Counted from the first letter of the stretch, positions 12,590 to 31,630 are shown. The stretch is DNA of 64,000 nucleotides from Latrodectus hesperus (GCA_037975125.1 CM075853.1:52770958-52834957), one strand, 5' to 3'. The notes: generated by a model not told the origin, from the letters alone. A program made the numbers and translations.

Positions 12590-14325
12590 TTTGAATTACT
12601 TGTAGGAAATGTTGAAACATTAAAACCGCGACGTTATTGTCGAATGTGTCTACAAGAATCGATCTGTTCTTTCTTAGTAATGTCAAAGGACAAAAATTGA
12701 TAAGCAACTTTGGAGACTAAAGAATAAGCATAAAATACTATATCTTAAAAAAAACATTGTACTAGAATGGTGTTTAAAGAATAAAGTCACCCCGATTCTA
12801 GTCATCATGTAAGCCAAACTAGGTTGCCATAAACTGCTATTACTGACAACAACTGGCAATTAATGACAGGTTTATTGTGGAATGTCACATTCATTCTTGC
12901 ATTTTCGAAAGATTTTCTGATCTTCGAAATTTAATAAGAATTATACCATACGATGAGCATCCAGTAGAACACTTGAATCTTCAATTAAATTCCGAACAAA
13001 TCTCGAACTGAATAGCTGAGCGCCTGAAACACCTGATACGTTTAAGTGTCCTACTGTTGGCAACATTCCATTCGTGATTTTTCACGATTTTTGTCCCTTG
13101 AAAAAAGGTAGGTGATTTCTGTCGGATGAAAAATCGCAGGAGGCAACTTCAGATTCCGTCCAACAACAGAAAACAGAATTTTACTACATAGGCACATTCA
13201 TCAGGATTGAGATGATTTTCTTTATGTACAAGGCAGTTTTATATGACTGTCATACCAATCTAAATTGTACAGTATTCACAAATGAAACATTTTGATTATC
13301 TTTTACATCAATATATAGCTTTGATTTTCTTCAGTTACTTATAATTACTTCTCTGCTATAATTTATTTTTTATATTTGTTACTATATGTTATTTTTAAAC
13401 TATCTTTGATGATACATTTATATATAATGATTATTACATTAATTTCAAGAATTTTATGAATCTTTTATGAATTTGTATTTCATAGTCCAAAGAATCGGCA
13501 GTTATTAAATTGTTTTCCCTTTCCACATAAATATTATGATATAGAATTGTTTTAATGAAGCATCTGTTTTTTTTAAATTTGCTTTTACATTCAAATTAAT
13601 TTTAAAAAATTAGGTCTTCAATGTATATTTTTAGAAGATACTCTGAGCTTGTTAATTACTCTGATTATTTTCTTTGAAGTTTTTTAAAGGAAAATGGAGC
13701 GTACTTAAATTAAGTTCATTAAAACGTTTACTGGTTTTGATTAATTCTTTAATTTATTGAATTTTATGCATGATGTCAAATCAAAAAAACACTAACTAAA
13801 TATCCAATTTAATGAATAGATAAATAGAATACAACCACTGGGGAAAATTTAGCAACATGAAATATCAAGTTTAAATATGCATATTAATATTATGTACATG
13901 TTTGAATACTTTCCACTGGATAAAAAGAGATATAGTATATGTATTTCATGTCTTAGACAGATTTTAAAAAGTGAAAAAATATTTCCTATATTCACTTACA
14001 TATAAGTCTCACTTTAATTTCAAAAATCACCATCAACATATGTGCCAAATAAACTTTTCGGTCACAATTTCCGAGATTTTGTATTGAAATAAAAAAACTT
14101 TACGTCACTTCATCACTTGAAAATCTAATGTCATAAATTAGTTCCATGAACAAGAGGACAATTTTGAAGACCACACAATACTCAAAATCTTTCTGAATAC
14201 ATCCCCAAATCTACGAAACCAGACCAGGTCCATCAATTTAATCTTCATGGAAACCACTTTTATGCACATTTAATCTATCAAGTTTTGTATAGTTAACGCT
14301 AATTAGTTTTCTGTAACTAAGAAAA
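12590..14325. other. Non-coding DNA, nothing recognised
   Basis: 12.6-13.2 kb is somewhat GC-richer and may hold an unidentified old repeat; 13.2-14.3 kb is AT-rich. No reading frame or motif could be supported. Confidence 0.5.
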
Positions 14326-14785
14326 AACGCTGGTGGGGCAAAATAGCTCCAGCGACCTCCCTCGAGTAAAATCGGAGAAAGAAACTGGAAAACACGGAAA
14401 GGTTGCGGAGGGGGAGAGACTCTTTAAGAGTGAACTCTTTAAAAGTCAAATTACAGTTAAGCGATAGTGAAACAGTTGATTGATAACGGTCTCATCTTTC
14501 TCAGCTGGAAGAAGGCTGCAGAGGATGCACGCCCTTCTAATTACCTCCCAGCGGAGTCCAATAATTGGTAGTGTATCACAGCACCACAGCAATTCCTCAA
14601 CGGTCCTTAATAACTTTATCTCCATAAGGCGATCGTAGAGTCCTCAGTTTCCCCAGCAATCTTAGTCAATTGTGTGCTGGTGAATGGCCTCTGATTGTTG
14701 TGGCTGTTTCTGGAATTTCTTTAAAAGGGTAATGAAGAGAAATGGAGTCATTCGTAGCGATTCACTCAATGTTGTTTCCGTGATT
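14326..14785. promoter_or_regulatory. GC-richer island, candidate enhancer
   Basis: A balanced-composition block carries a homeodomain core TAATTA (14538-14543), a GATA-type TTATCT (14616-14621), and ATTGTT SOX-like sequence near 14694, with no open reading frame. The clear drop in AT content at both borders and the motif variety make it a candidate cis-regulatory module. No evolutionary evidence is available here. Confidence 0.25.
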
Positions 14786-17525
14786 GTTTATAAGTAGAAA
14801 TCGTTAGAATGAGAGAGAGAATTGTACAATATAATAGAAATTTTTACAATTGGTGAAATTTTAACAGGGATGTGGACACAATATTCACAAATCGTGTAAA
14901 ATATTTCACATTATGATTTGTTATTAATATCATTTTAAATGAATATCATGTGAGAAGTTTTTTATATGCAGAGACTGCAATTTTCTTACATTAAAGAAAG
15001 ATATGATTTCAGTATACAAAGAATTTTGTATTTAAATATAATAAAGCAGCTGTTTTCTTTGTTTCATAATGCCATGTTCATTTTTAAAATATCTGAAATT
15101 TATCAAATGTTTCTTTTGTCAGTTATGAAATAATTTATGATTAGGGTACCGTTTTATTATGTATAGTTTGTTATCGTGAATTCATTACCATGGAATATAT
15201 TTTAGAAATTCAAAAGTACCGATATTGTTCCTTAAATTTGATTTAAGATTATAATTCAATATACAGATGATTTTCGTTATTATTTATCTTATTATTTTTT
15301 GGTTTATATTTTTCCATTAACCAAAATACCTATCAATGATATTTTGAAAACTAATGATGCATAACATAATTTCATTGTCTATAAAAAATAACTTTTTAGT
15401 ACAGTTGAAAGTTTAATGCATCCACTATATCTCTCTGTGATATATTACTACATCTTGAATTAAATAACTATAAGCATCAACTTTGATAGTTGTGAACAGC
15501 AACCACAAAACGTAAAGATTTACTACAGCAACCAATATAGCAACTACACATATTCTGGTTCATTGCGAGTTCACTTTTATTCACATACGAGTTTACAGTC
15601 TTCTAAGCATTTTATTTTTCTAATTCATTGCCTCATGTAGTATATTTATGAGTACTAAATTCTTCTAAGTTCGATTTCACAATGGGTTAATATGAATGAA
15701 CCCATTTGAGAAATCGTATTCCTAGGGCTTTTTAGATGAAAATTTTCCCATTAATAAATACCTTATCATATATTTTATAGTATAAATGTGAAATTTTATA
15801 GGATAAACTGTGAATTAATAAATTATACATTCGTTTAAGTAATATTCCCATTTTTTTACTCTAAAGTTTTCGATAATTAGTTTAAAAAGTGATGAGTAAA
15901 ATAGTAAACTTGTGTCTATAGACATCTGAACAAAAATATTATTTGAAAAAAAAAAAGAAAATTGATCAGTTTTAATGAGAAAAACGTTACAGATAATTAC
16001 TAAATTTTTCTCCATAGGCCATTTAATATCTTTTATTAAGATTAGATAATAAATATTCGATTAATAATAGAAATTGACTATGCTCTCATTTCCTGAAACA
16101 AAGTCGCTTGAATTTAACTTAGAAAATTTCAGAATAATAATAGCAGGGGATTCAGCGGACGGTTTAAACAGACGTCTGCGGTACTATATATATAGTTACT
16201 GAACATGAGTATATATTAATATATTTGTATAAATAAATATAATGATGAAAGAGATTTTGCTGAACATATATACATAATTTAGATGTAGCTGAATATAAAA
16301 GTATGGTTTTTTTACTAGAGAATTAATATGCGATACATAATGACATGATTTTCAGAAATTATGGTAAGTGTACCTAATATATGTAATGTTAACTATGTAA
16401 TAAGATGATTTGTGGCTAGGAAACTCACAAAAAACGTTTTACAATATAGCTCATACTACTTTTGTCTATACAGAAATTAGATACAACATTTATGTAACTG
16501 CAATTATATGCATAATACACTGCTTGGTAAATACTAAGGAAGAGTAATATTTGAGTAACTAATGATAGTCTGAAAAAATAAAATCTATGGAAAAATAAAA
16601 GCTTAATGAACACCTTTAAACAAATTTATTATCTAAAAGAATAAATTCTGTTAGATGTTAACATCAGATATATGAAATATGAAACAAAAATATGTTTCAT
16701 ACTGTAATTATAGTTACAAACTGCCATGAAATATTTTCGAAATATTCTTCGCATGTGATCTCTTTATAAAACGAATCACAATTCTTATTAATTATTTATG
16801 TTTTGCCTTAACTGATAAAAGACTTTTATTTTGGAATTTACCTATTTGATTTTCCATAGTTTTAGAATCAAGAATATTCCCAGAAGAATTACATTTTTAA
16901 GGAATTAATCTTCTGAATCTGCTCTTTGAGATTTAAATGAGACAAATAAGCAAATATGCTATTCATCAATATCTTATAATAGCAAAAGATTTTCGTTTTA
17001 AAATGCAATTTATTTTCTTATTTTTCAAGTGAATGTATTAGCTTAACACAAGAGAACACGGACAAAACTTTCATGCAATAGTATCGCATGGAAAAATAAG
17101 TTACAGAGTTTTACTATCCTTCATTATACAGTTATGCATTTCCAGTGGCTTTCGGTCAAACAAATTAAACTCCATTAGAGTTAGGAGCAAAAAAAAAATT
17201 GCTGGTGTCCACGTCCACGTTTATTCATTATTTTATTCTTTGGTTATAATGATAAATTTTCTTTATAGTTTAATATTGGAAACAAACTTGCAACTACGCA
17301 GTCAGATATTGCCTAAAATTTTTATCAATGCTGAAAAGCTAACCACTGTATTTGTCCTAACAATTGTTAAACTAATGTAAATTCTACTCATAATGAGACT
17401 TTCATCAACAGAAATTTAAAATACTTAATTTTAAAAAGATAACATGATTTTATCCCAGGAAAGTTATATGTAATTTTATACTTTTATTTAGAATAAATGT
17501 GACATTTAAAAGATATGTGTGCACC
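14786..17525. other. AT-rich non-coding DNA, nothing recognised
   Basis: Only short low-complexity frames occur (for example 15815-16015 and 16425-16613 on the minus strand), and none has a protein motif. No repeat borders were found. Confidence 0.55.
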
Positions 17526-17534
17526 GGCATACTT

Positions 17535-17818
17535 CTTTTAATTGAGCCAAGAGTTGGGTCTATCAGTTATGTGGAAGCTGCTGGACATGAGTCTTGATTC
17601 TCAGTACTTGAACTGCAATCACAATATAGGTGATAACAGTTCAAGTTTTGGGAACGGTTCCAATACATTTGGATGCATTGGAACCGAGATCTAATTAGCA
17701 AGCCCAAGCCATATTCCGTAAACACTGTGGATCCTTTTGTTTAGTCCGAATCTGAACTCGTTATTTTTCGATAGTGAGAACGGAACTCTAACCAATAAGG
17801 CCACCATCACATTATTAA
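17535..17818 (-). repeat. tRNA-derived SINE copy
   Basis: The reverse complement starting at 17818 reads GTGATGGTGGCCTTATTGG, followed by TTAGAG (A-box region). About 45 nt later comes GAGTTCAGATTCGG (B-box-like). This is the usual layout of a tRNA-related SINE head. The body continues to about 17535, and no clear tail or target duplication is visible. It includes a 14-bp imperfect hairpin at 17655-17686. Confidence 0.5.
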
Positions 17819-17934
17819 GAAGATACGAAATTTTGACGACGTTGCAATAGTTTAATTGAATCTCATCCCTAATGTTGACTTATCTATTTGACTGAGATGG
17901 TTTCAGGCAGCAATTTTACCATACGTGATACCTG

Positions 17935-18019
17935 TTATAACTACTAATACTTTCTACTTTAGCAGTTACAATACGATATCTTTTATAGTCACTAATACTT
18001 TATATTTTAGCAGTTACAA
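17935..18019 (+). repeat. Two-unit direct repeat, 37-bp units
   Basis: Unit 1 (17935-17972) and unit 2 (17983-18019) share TTATA..TCACTAATACTTT and then TTTAGCAGTTACAA with few differences, at a period of 48 bp. Each ends in a pyrimidine-rich TTTTAGCAG, which resembles a 3' splice site. A local duplication is the simplest reading. Confidence 0.75.
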
Positions 18020-18115
18020 AGTTCAAGTTACAGCAGCATAATATTACGAATCAGAATATAATGTTTAGATACTGTGTTTAAAAATTAAAAGACTTCGATA
18101 TGCATTTCTCCTTTG

Positions 18116-18237
<122 letters not shown>

Positions 18238-18524
18238 TATAAGATTTAACTAAACTTCTGTTTACATAAATATTTCATTTTTTAGCTTTATCAGTGTATT
18301 TTTTGGATTAGTATGTTCCTCTTTCTTTAAAATATTAAAGATCGTATTTATTTGCACTATATTTCTCTATAAAAATTCATATTTCTCATGATGGACTTAT
18401 TTTTTTTAAATACATAGTCTAATGCATTTTAAAAAATTTCAATATTCATTTCTCAAACTACGGTTATTACTTATAATAATTTGTTGTTAGTATCCATAGG
18501 AAAAATTCTTTGCCATATTTAATA

Positions 18525-18990
18525 AATGGTTGGAAGAGTTCGAATCCATTTATCATAATAAAAACCTTTTAAGAAGAAACTTATTTCCCCGAAACATTAC
18601 TTTAGTAAAGTGCCGTCCGGGTTCTGGGATGGTAAGACCTTTTTCCCTTGGCGACCTAGTACATCATCCCACTGGATATTGTGTTCGTATACACAGGCAT
18701 GTTCTTTTGCATCCTAAAATGCCTGGTATATATTTTCTCGAAGAAAATCTTTTGAAACGATAGAAGCAAGTAGAAGGTGCATAAAGTTGCAAGAATCCCA
18801 AAATATTCCCTAAATACAACGCTACAAGGGAACATAAATCCACCGCAACGTGTGGTGCTTGGAGAAGCAACGCAAATATGAGATAGTTTCTTTTGTATTT
18901 TCCTTTTGCTGGTGGAATCTTGGATTTTCCGTTTCGCATCCGTGGATACAGATTATGCATTGGATTTTCTCGTCAGAAAAAGGAGGATGT
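18525..18990. other. GC-richer island, no identified gene
   Basis: Frames on both strands (18530-18763 plus, 18664-18960 minus) overlap one another and show no domain, signal peptide or repeat. CCGCAACGTGTGGTGC near 18842 contains a RUNX-type TGTGGT. Composition changes sharply at both edges. It could be a conserved non-coding element or an unknown exon. Confidence 0.2.
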
Positions 18991-21720
18991 GGTTTTTCTG
19001 CATAAAAGGAAGTAGATTTTATATATTGGTTCTGAATATATTATATATACGAAATAACATTTAGAAATTTTTGAATTTATGAGTAATTCAAAGTTTTATT
19101 TCATTTCTGGACCAAATTTTTGTTCTTTTTCAAGGTTTTTCTCTTTCTACATTAAATTCAAACAGAAAATAAATATTTTCTCTTTTGCCTCTCTGAATTT
19201 ATATTACTAATAAAATTTCCATAATTCTTTTAAAAGAAATTTCTGAAGCTTAGTTCTAAAAAGCAAAGAAAACGTTTGTAAAAAAATGCAGGACAGCAGT
19301 TTGCATCTCAAAATATAAAGCAAGTTTTTCTTTATACACAGGCATTTTAGTAAATTTTTTCCAAGCAAACATTTTGTTTTTAAATCTACAATTTTCTTTT
19401 ATTAAAATGGAATTCGAAGTTTAAGTTTCTTGAATGGGTTACCCCACTTTAGTGAGCAACCCATTTTAAGTTAAATTCTATAGCAATTAAATTTTCGAAG
19501 TAATTTTATTGCTGGGGTTATATATATTGGAATTGTTGACTTTAAAAGCCTCTTTTAAAGCTTCCTTTTAAAAGCTCTCCTTTAAAAGATGTCTTTTCAA
19601 TACATTATTCTTATATTTTTTTATTATCAAAACAACTACAATCATTTATTTCAAAGTTACAAAAAATTAAAAATGTTATACTATGAAGCATATTCACATA
19701 AAAAAAACCATTGTTATTTTAAAAAAGACAAGAGTATTATTACTTCCTCGAATAAGCAATCTAAATCAATTTATAGAATATTTTCGATGTTATGATGTTA
19801 ATAGTGTTTAAGTATGTAACATGAATAGCAAATAAGATTTCTTCTCATTTTACACAGGCACAAAAAATATAAATAAAAAATTAATAATAGCAAAACAAAT
19901 TCTTATTAGGGAATAAAATACTCAGCATTTCATTTTTAGATTTCTAAATAAAAAATGGTAAAATTCTGGCTTTTAAAAAATGAACACAATTACTTTTTAA
20001 AAAATCCTTCTAAATAGTATTTCCATTTATTAAGATGCTTGTCGTTCTAGTATGTTAATGAAATATAATTTTGAAAATAAAATATGAGTGTTGAAGATGT
20101 AACAAAATGTTAATTTCCTCTAAATTTCCATAAAATAATTAAGAAATTGTTAATTCGAAATAAAACTAAATTCTAATATTACCTATATGTTGCTTAATCA
20201 TACATAAAGAATTTTGAAATTTCTGTGAATAAGAATACTGCCATATCCTCAATACAGTTCTCCAATGACTTCTTAGGAATTTATTTTATTCATTAATAAG
20301 CAATAAAAGGCACCATCTGAAACAATATTTTCATTCAAAAGGCCGTTTGCATTTGCCGTTATTTCTATTTCTAAATGACAATTAAATTATTATTACATGT
20401 AGTCAATACAAACAATAGCAAATTATTCCATTTCAGAAATAAAATAAAAGTTTTTTAATTAATAAAATCATATTTTTTATATTAAAACTACCAATTTTTC
20501 ATGGAAAATACATTTCTTCTTAATTAGATTTTTTTATCAAATAAGATAAAGGAAGTAAAATTAATTATTGATTATCGGTATGAACTAGAAATTTTCATGA
20601 AAAGAAAGTAAAATTAAAATAAGAAAAGAAAAAATTTAACAGCGAATGATTGTAATTATATTTTTACATTATAAATTTCATACATTGTTTTATATATTTC
20701 AAGCTATCAATCATATAGATTAATCTCTCTTATATAACCGACAATATATTCACATTGAAGAATAAATGCAAAATGAACGTTATCCTATAGTTTCAATGAA
20801 TACTATTTCAATTTTTCAATTTAAAAGTTTACAATCATGATATGTTTTGCCTATCAACACTTTAACTTTCACAAAATGTAAGTGTAATCATATATAATTC
20901 ATGAGTTGCTAATGACAATGTTGCACTTTTTCTAAAATCAAGTAATTAAGTAGTTAGTGGTTAAGTAATCTAAAACTTTAAGTTGTGACACAGTAAGCCA
21001 ATAGTAAGGAAATCTATTTTACTAAAAAAAAATTTTTATTCGTGTAAGATATTGAGAGAATTCATTATTTTACTCAAGTAAATTTCATTTTTCCATCATT
21101 CTTAAGAGTATTAAAAAGCCGATAAAATTTAACTTGAAGGCACCTTATAAAGCAATATGCTATTACTATATATTGCTATCCATAAGAAATGAACATTTAA
21201 GAACTTTATAATTCAGATTTACATATATATGCCTTTAAGAGAAATATCTCTATTTGAAATTCCTATTTAATTTTTATTATCTTATTTTACTTAACAGGGC
21301 TAGAAATGCGATGGTATATCTTTAATAATTGAAAGACATTTAAAAAGGAACAAAAATCGAAACTATAATGGAATGTTCATTATACTTATTTCAACTCAAA
21401 GAATCAAATGCATGATAAATTACTTAAAATATGAAATAAAAAACTTTAAAACTGTGTTTTTTTAAGGTTTTAACCATTAGCTCTTGCTTAAGGCTCAAAT
21501 ACATTTCATATGTCACCAATTTGCATCGTAATTTTCAGCTATATTTTTAGCAAAATATAAATAGGAAATATAGCAGGAAAAGCTCTAAAGAGAAAATTTT
21601 ATTAAATAAAGAATTCATCTCGTAATTACAGAATAAAACATATTTCCTCTCAAATAAAACAATGATGAATCGTGTTTTTCAATAAAATACTTCTTTTTTT
21701 ACATCCTATAAAAGCTATTT
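18991..21720. other. AT-rich non-coding DNA
   Basis: No genes are seen. A short minisatellite of TTTTAAAAGC-type units lies at 19541-19592. The rest is low-complexity sequence. Confidence 0.55.
19541..19592 (+). repeat. Four-copy degenerate minisatellite
   Basis: About four copies of a 12-15 bp unit built on CTTTTAAAAGC, with small indels, are arranged head to tail. Each unit contains the palindrome TTTTAAAA. Confidence 0.7.
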
Positions 21721-21829
21721 GCTATAAAGCGGTCTAGAATAATACCTCCTTTGGGCTCAATCCAAATATTTTGGCATCCAACCAAATGGTCCCCGAGTTC
21801 GTCTTTGCAATTCCTCTCAATATCTATCA

Positions 21830-22095
21830 GTTTTCGCATTAAGTATTAAAAAGCTTTCCTCTCTCGTCGACGGGGACATCTTTATTGAAAGCCTTTACTC
21901 CCCCGCATTTACAGAAGATTGCTTACAGCTGCTCAACTGTGGGGATATCACTGAAAGAATTTAGTACTCTCATAGCCCTCTTAGAAGTATTTCAGTGTTT
22001 ACTTAAGAAGTTTGAATTTATTTCATGCCGGGCGAGTGCTCAGCTGTCTATGTTTTTAATCGAATTCAATCGCCTGAAATAATACTGCTGAATAA
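21830..22095. promoter_or_regulatory. GC-richer island with three E-boxes
   Basis: Two CAGCTG E-boxes (21926-21931 and 22041-22046) and one CAACTG (21934-21939) lie within about 120 bp of balanced-composition sequence that also holds a CGTCGACG palindrome near 21867. bHLH binding is an inference. A 65-codon frame overlaps but has no recognisable features. Confidence 0.22.
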
Positions 22096-22099
22096 TCAA

Positions 22100-26635
<4,536 letters not shown>

Positions 26636-26639
26636 ATTT

Positions 26640-27060
26640 AATAATCCATAATATGACGACAAACCCTTTCAAATCATATAAGAGGAAATAACATAATATG
26701 ATATTTTCATTAATAAACATCTTTATCAATAAGAATAAAGATGGTTTGTGGCTTTTCCTTCAAATAATAATTTCACAGATGGTCATTACTTTCGATAGAA
26801 GCCCCATTAACCTAAATAGCATTCGCTACAATGCTGTAACTCTGAAAGCTCCTGATAAATTCCGCACATGTCTCAATCATCATTTTCTCCTGACATGGAA
26901 ACTATGTATCATCCATCACCAGATCATCCGTTCATCCAAAAGCAGCCAAATTTGTCCTCAAAAGATTCCCATTAATGATATTGTTGTCACCGATGATTAT
27001 TGATGATCACCAATGGATAAAGCATCACGCGAATCGGCAGAAGAAAGTCGAAACTGTTGA
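26640..27060. other. Mixed-composition island, candidate regulatory DNA
   Basis: It covers a 101-codon plus-strand frame (26698-27003) whose peptide has no recognisable domain. Repeated ATCATC/GATGAT and CCAATGG-type sequences near 26985-27020 could be homeodomain/PBC or NF-Y-like contexts. I call no gene. Confidence 0.2.
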
Positions 27061-28714
27061 AAAAAATTACGTTTTTCATTATTAAATAGGTGAAAATCTA
27101 TATGTTTTGACATCTGTATTAAATAAATAGTATAGCTTATTGCGGTACTTATTTATTTAGCAATAAATTTTTTTTCGAATTCATAGCTAAAGATTTTGTG
27201 TGCTGTATAGGAAGAATTTAAATTAAAGTGATTCTGAAGTTTTCATTTAAAAATTTATTCTTACGAATATTTGTTTGTTTTATAAATTCGATGTTAGCTT
27301 TGTATACCCCGGACTTAATTTTGTCCTAGTTTTATTGATATATCAATCTAAAATACTCTATTTTTTACGTAATTGTGATGAAAAAATCCTTGATTGAGAG
27401 TTTAAAAAACTCCATTAAATGTATATAGATAAAACATTTTACATAGATAAAGATATTTAATTTAGTAATAAATTTAACAAATGTTCAAAGATATTAAATC
27501 TATAAAATATGAAAATCATTTTCTGAAAAACTACCATTCTAACTTAATTACTTATAAGTTTCAAATACTTCTACATTTTTTAATTATGTCTCTAAATACT
27601 TGCCTTATTTTTATTAATATTATTCATTACTATTAATTTTTCAAGACAAAATTATGATCATATGCATTTGGTGACAAAGAAACAATACCAATCTAAAATA
27701 ATAAAAACATTTCATTTAAGTACGAAAGTAAGTTCTCTATATCTTTTCAGCTGATTTTGTGAAAATCTTGATTTTAATAATTTCACTTTCAAATCGAAAA
27801 TTAAACTTTTAAATTAAAGAACATTTGTTACTTTCCAGGCCGTCTCAATATGCTATGCTATTTATATTTCTGCTTTCAAACTGCTTGAAACAGTGCAGCT
27901 TCAAGAGTTTATTACAAACTTCGCAAACACTGCAGGAGAGTTCAATAACGCATATAGAACTTTCAAATTAAACGTGCCGATATTAACTTCCATTTCTGCC
28001 TCGGTTCCATATTCTTATTAAATTGAAAAGCATTTAGAAGAGGGGAATCTTATAAGATGAATTATGAATTGACTGATGCAAACAGGAAGCGCCTTTAGCA
28101 GATCTATTGAGACTTCTTCTTTTCATGAGAAATCGAAAAACTATTGATAAGTGTTTTGATATGCGATTTTTCTTTGAAAATTTATTTATTATTAATTTGT
28201 TTATTTAGATTAACAATTGTATTATAGTCAGCATATTTTAAGTTATATGTTAACTAATATATCATTGAAGATATATGTTTGAAAATTATGAGAAAATTTT
28301 CCTATCTGAAAGAAACTAATAAGTCTAACTACTGGAAATTAATTACTTTTATCAGTTAAATAACATTTTTTAATATTTTGTATTTCGCAACATTTACGGC
28401 AGAACTAAGACAAAAGTATTTTAGACTTTCTACAGTTCATAAAATAGACATTTCAGCCATTTAAATGCTTTTTTAATGTACAAGTTGTACAATTAAATGT
28501 AACAATTTAATTTGATGAAATGGATGATAAAATTGATACTTTGAATCATATATATTTGTGTAGTTGATAAGCAATAGTCTTCAGATATGGAAACATAACT
28601 TAAAATTTAACAAAATATTTTAATTATCATCCTTATTAAGTTTTATAGATCGATGGTGGTTTCTAAGAGGAATGATCTTGACAAGCACACAAACATAGGG
28701 CTCATTATAGGGTT
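27061..28714. other. Mostly AT-rich non-coding DNA
   Basis: A GC-richer patch at about 27835-28120 lacks an open frame. The rest is low complexity. Nothing further is recognised. Confidence 0.5.
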
Positions 28715-28920
28715 TAAAACTTAATAAATGGTTGGACATTACTGTCCTTCGGAGTGAAAGCTCCTCGGTTAGATTCCAGAAACTGTTGAGCTATGGTCCA
28801 AAAATATTGAGTTTTGCATCCAAGTTTGTCAGAAGGGATGCTTAGAAGACATCCGAATTTTCTTCCTTGTGACACGCGAATACGGTAACTACCTATGAAA
28901 AGTCCATCCAGGAAACAATT
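28715..28920 (+). repeat. tRNA-derived SINE copy
   Basis: The plus strand carries an A-box-like AATGGTTGGACATT near 28727 and a B-box-like CGGTTAGATTCC near 28768, about 40 nt apart. The body has GGGATGCTTAGAAGACAT, then CGAATACGG, and ends AAAAGTCC. This matches the reverse complement of the copy at 12.1 kb (GAGTGCTTGGAAG ... ATAAAAGTCC). The minus-strand frame here (28714-28947) is therefore spurious. Confidence 0.55.
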
Positions 28921-31455
28921 TACATGGTGAGCATTCATAATAAACAATAAATAATTTATAATTTACTAAACATAAAATAAAAAAAATAATAAAAACCTTA
29001 GTTCATTTGGTAACGCACAGTATCTACTACACAGTATCAAAGTACCAAAGCCCTGTGAACTTCTCGAAGATTAAGTAAATAAAAAGAACGTGTAACTAAA
29101 ACCATTACGAGCCTTCGAAGTATCAAAAATATTAAGGACCTTACTGATGAAGATATTATGAATATGTTTATCGTTCAAAATTCAATATAAGCAAACAAAA
29201 TAATTCTATATAATGAAATAAAAAAACAATATGTGAACAATACCATATCATATCTAAAACACGTGATTCTTTTGATGTTACAGCAATACATAAGAAATGA
29301 TTTGATGTCTTGATTGACTTTATATTAAATAAATTTCGTATGTTGACCTCAAAATAATAAACCATAAAGATCACAATAGCTGTTACTGTAATGAAATAAA
29401 GCATCTAGATTTAAATAATGGCTTTAAAGCTTCATTAGAGTTTATCATAAAAATTATTTAATAATTAATTCATTACATTTTAATTAACTTAATTCCTGTC
29501 TATCAAATTAAACAAAACATAGATTTTCCTTATTAAGATTAAATGAAAATTTTGTGGTTGTATTTCTCAATTGTATCGAAATCTATGCAGTTTCTTATTT
29601 CAAACTTCGATGGCAAAATGGATATTCCGACTAATCATATTCATCTTGAAAGCTGCTTTACGGTATTAATTAGAGTTTAACGTGACCTCATAATAAAGCT
29701 GCATTTCCTAGAATCACTAAATGGCTGACTATTTTATTATAAATTATACTTTATCCTGACTACATTATTATAAATTAATATGCATATTGCATTTCTGCAT
29801 AGATGTTGGCTTAAGTTGGAAAATCTTGAGGAGTTCTTCCTTGTAACGTGTAAATAAAGGCACTCTAATCTATGAAGAGTGTTTGGAAGGCAGTAAGATA
29901 TAAATGCTAAAATATTTGCATAAAATTCATTAAATGACAAATAATCCATAATTTTAATTATATTTCTTTTGTTATAATAAGATCTCTATATCACGTACAT
30001 ATGTGTTGTTTTTAATTAATTAATATACTATGTCTACTTATCCCTTAAAGGATTGCAAATCTTTACGAGTTATATATTTTCCTTAATTAGTTATACCTCG
30101 AAAAAATATCCAATCTATTTATTCAATTTCATTATAAAAAAATTGCAATTATTATTCAATGTCTTCATTCATTTAACGAAAGATGATATAAATCAAGAGA
30201 GTATCAACATTTTATCTTGTTTATCTTATGAATCTAGTTTCCATCATTATCTTGATAATTTTGTTTTTTACATACTTTAACTATTTTGATATGATTCCAT
30301 TTTAAATGATACATGTGGCTTTAAATTTCTCACATTTTTTTTACTTTCTACGAATAAGAAAGAACTACCACTGAAATATGTTACAGATAATAATCTAATA
30401 TATAATAAACGACCAAATAAATATTATATGATGTTAGAAAAATAAATTTAAAAAAAAGTGTGATAACTTAGTCCTCTTACTTTTAAATCTTCAAAAAACA
30501 CATATATTATTTTTTATGTATGAAAACGTTAGTTATATAATGAAAAGAAATTTCTTCAAGTATGCAAAAAGTCTCCTTTTATTCTTGATAGCAAAATTAA
30601 ATAATATGCAAATAATCCAATTGAAATACGTTTTTTCAATAATTATTCATCATTATAAAGAAAAAATAAAAATTTTACGATACAACTAAATTAGAAATCG
30701 ATGTTAGTTCTTTAGCAGTTTTATTTGAATGAGTATAAATGATAAAAAAACTAACTAGCAAATGTTGTTATATTTTTATTCGTTACAAATTAACATATTT
30801 TATTAACATCAAATACATACTTAAAGTAATAATAATCAATACTTGAATATTCAGTTGTTTAAATAAACTTAATAAAAGGAAAACAGCTTTAAAAATGAGT
30901 TCTGATGAATTAATATCTCATAACTGCATCGTATTTTATTAATAACTTGTTTTCTATTAACTGCTGATTTATATTTGCTCAATCTGTATAATTATATAGC
31001 ATAACAACTCATGCGTATTATGCAAGATTATAGCTCATAATTTATTTAAATGGTTATTCGTTTTATGACACTTATATATTTCTCCTATAAATATTAAAAA
31101 GAAATATTATTTGTAGATGTGAAGGTAACAGAAAACAAAACAATTTGTAGAGCAATTTGAATGAAACATAACTCATTTTTACGAAATGGAGGACTCAAAT
31201 TTGTTTTGTGAAGTACAAAAAACAGTTATTAATTTACTGAAGTGATTTTTTTCGCTTAGAATAGCTTATATATTTTCCAAAAGTTTACATCATGTATTTC
31301 AAATATTCATTTCCTTAACATTAAGATCACATGATGGATAACCTAACAGAGGAAAACACCTTAAAGCAGCTGTACGGCATTTTAATATTTATATCATGTT
31401 GCATTCCGAAAAAAAGAATATATAATGGAATGTATTCAATATGGCAGAGAGAAAA
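28921..31455. other. AT-rich non-coding DNA, nothing recognised
   Basis: Short frames at 29168-29404, 29737-29949 and 30053-30280 are low-complexity with no motif. No repeat termini were found. Confidence 0.55.
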
Positions 31456-31459
31456 TGGA

Positions 31460-31630
31460 ATTCATTCAAGATCTTTGAGGGAAAATCTTGGAAATTTCTA
31501 AGCACACACTGTAGCATATTAGCAGATAGAAAAAAAAATCCAGTCACTTATCTCCCTTTGTTCAGCAGCGGCTGGGATCGATTCCAAAGCCTTCCAATCC
31601 GAAGAGCATGTTATTAACTCTAAGACAAAG
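31460..31630 (-). repeat. tRNA-derived SINE copy
   Basis: The reverse complement gives CTTTGTCTTAGAGTTAATAA (A-box region) and, about 40 nt on, GGAATCGATCCC (B-box). The body contains the family block CTTGGAAATTTCTAAGCACAC, also present reversed at 58.97 kb (GAGTGCTTAGAAATTTTCCAAG). Confidence 0.55.
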
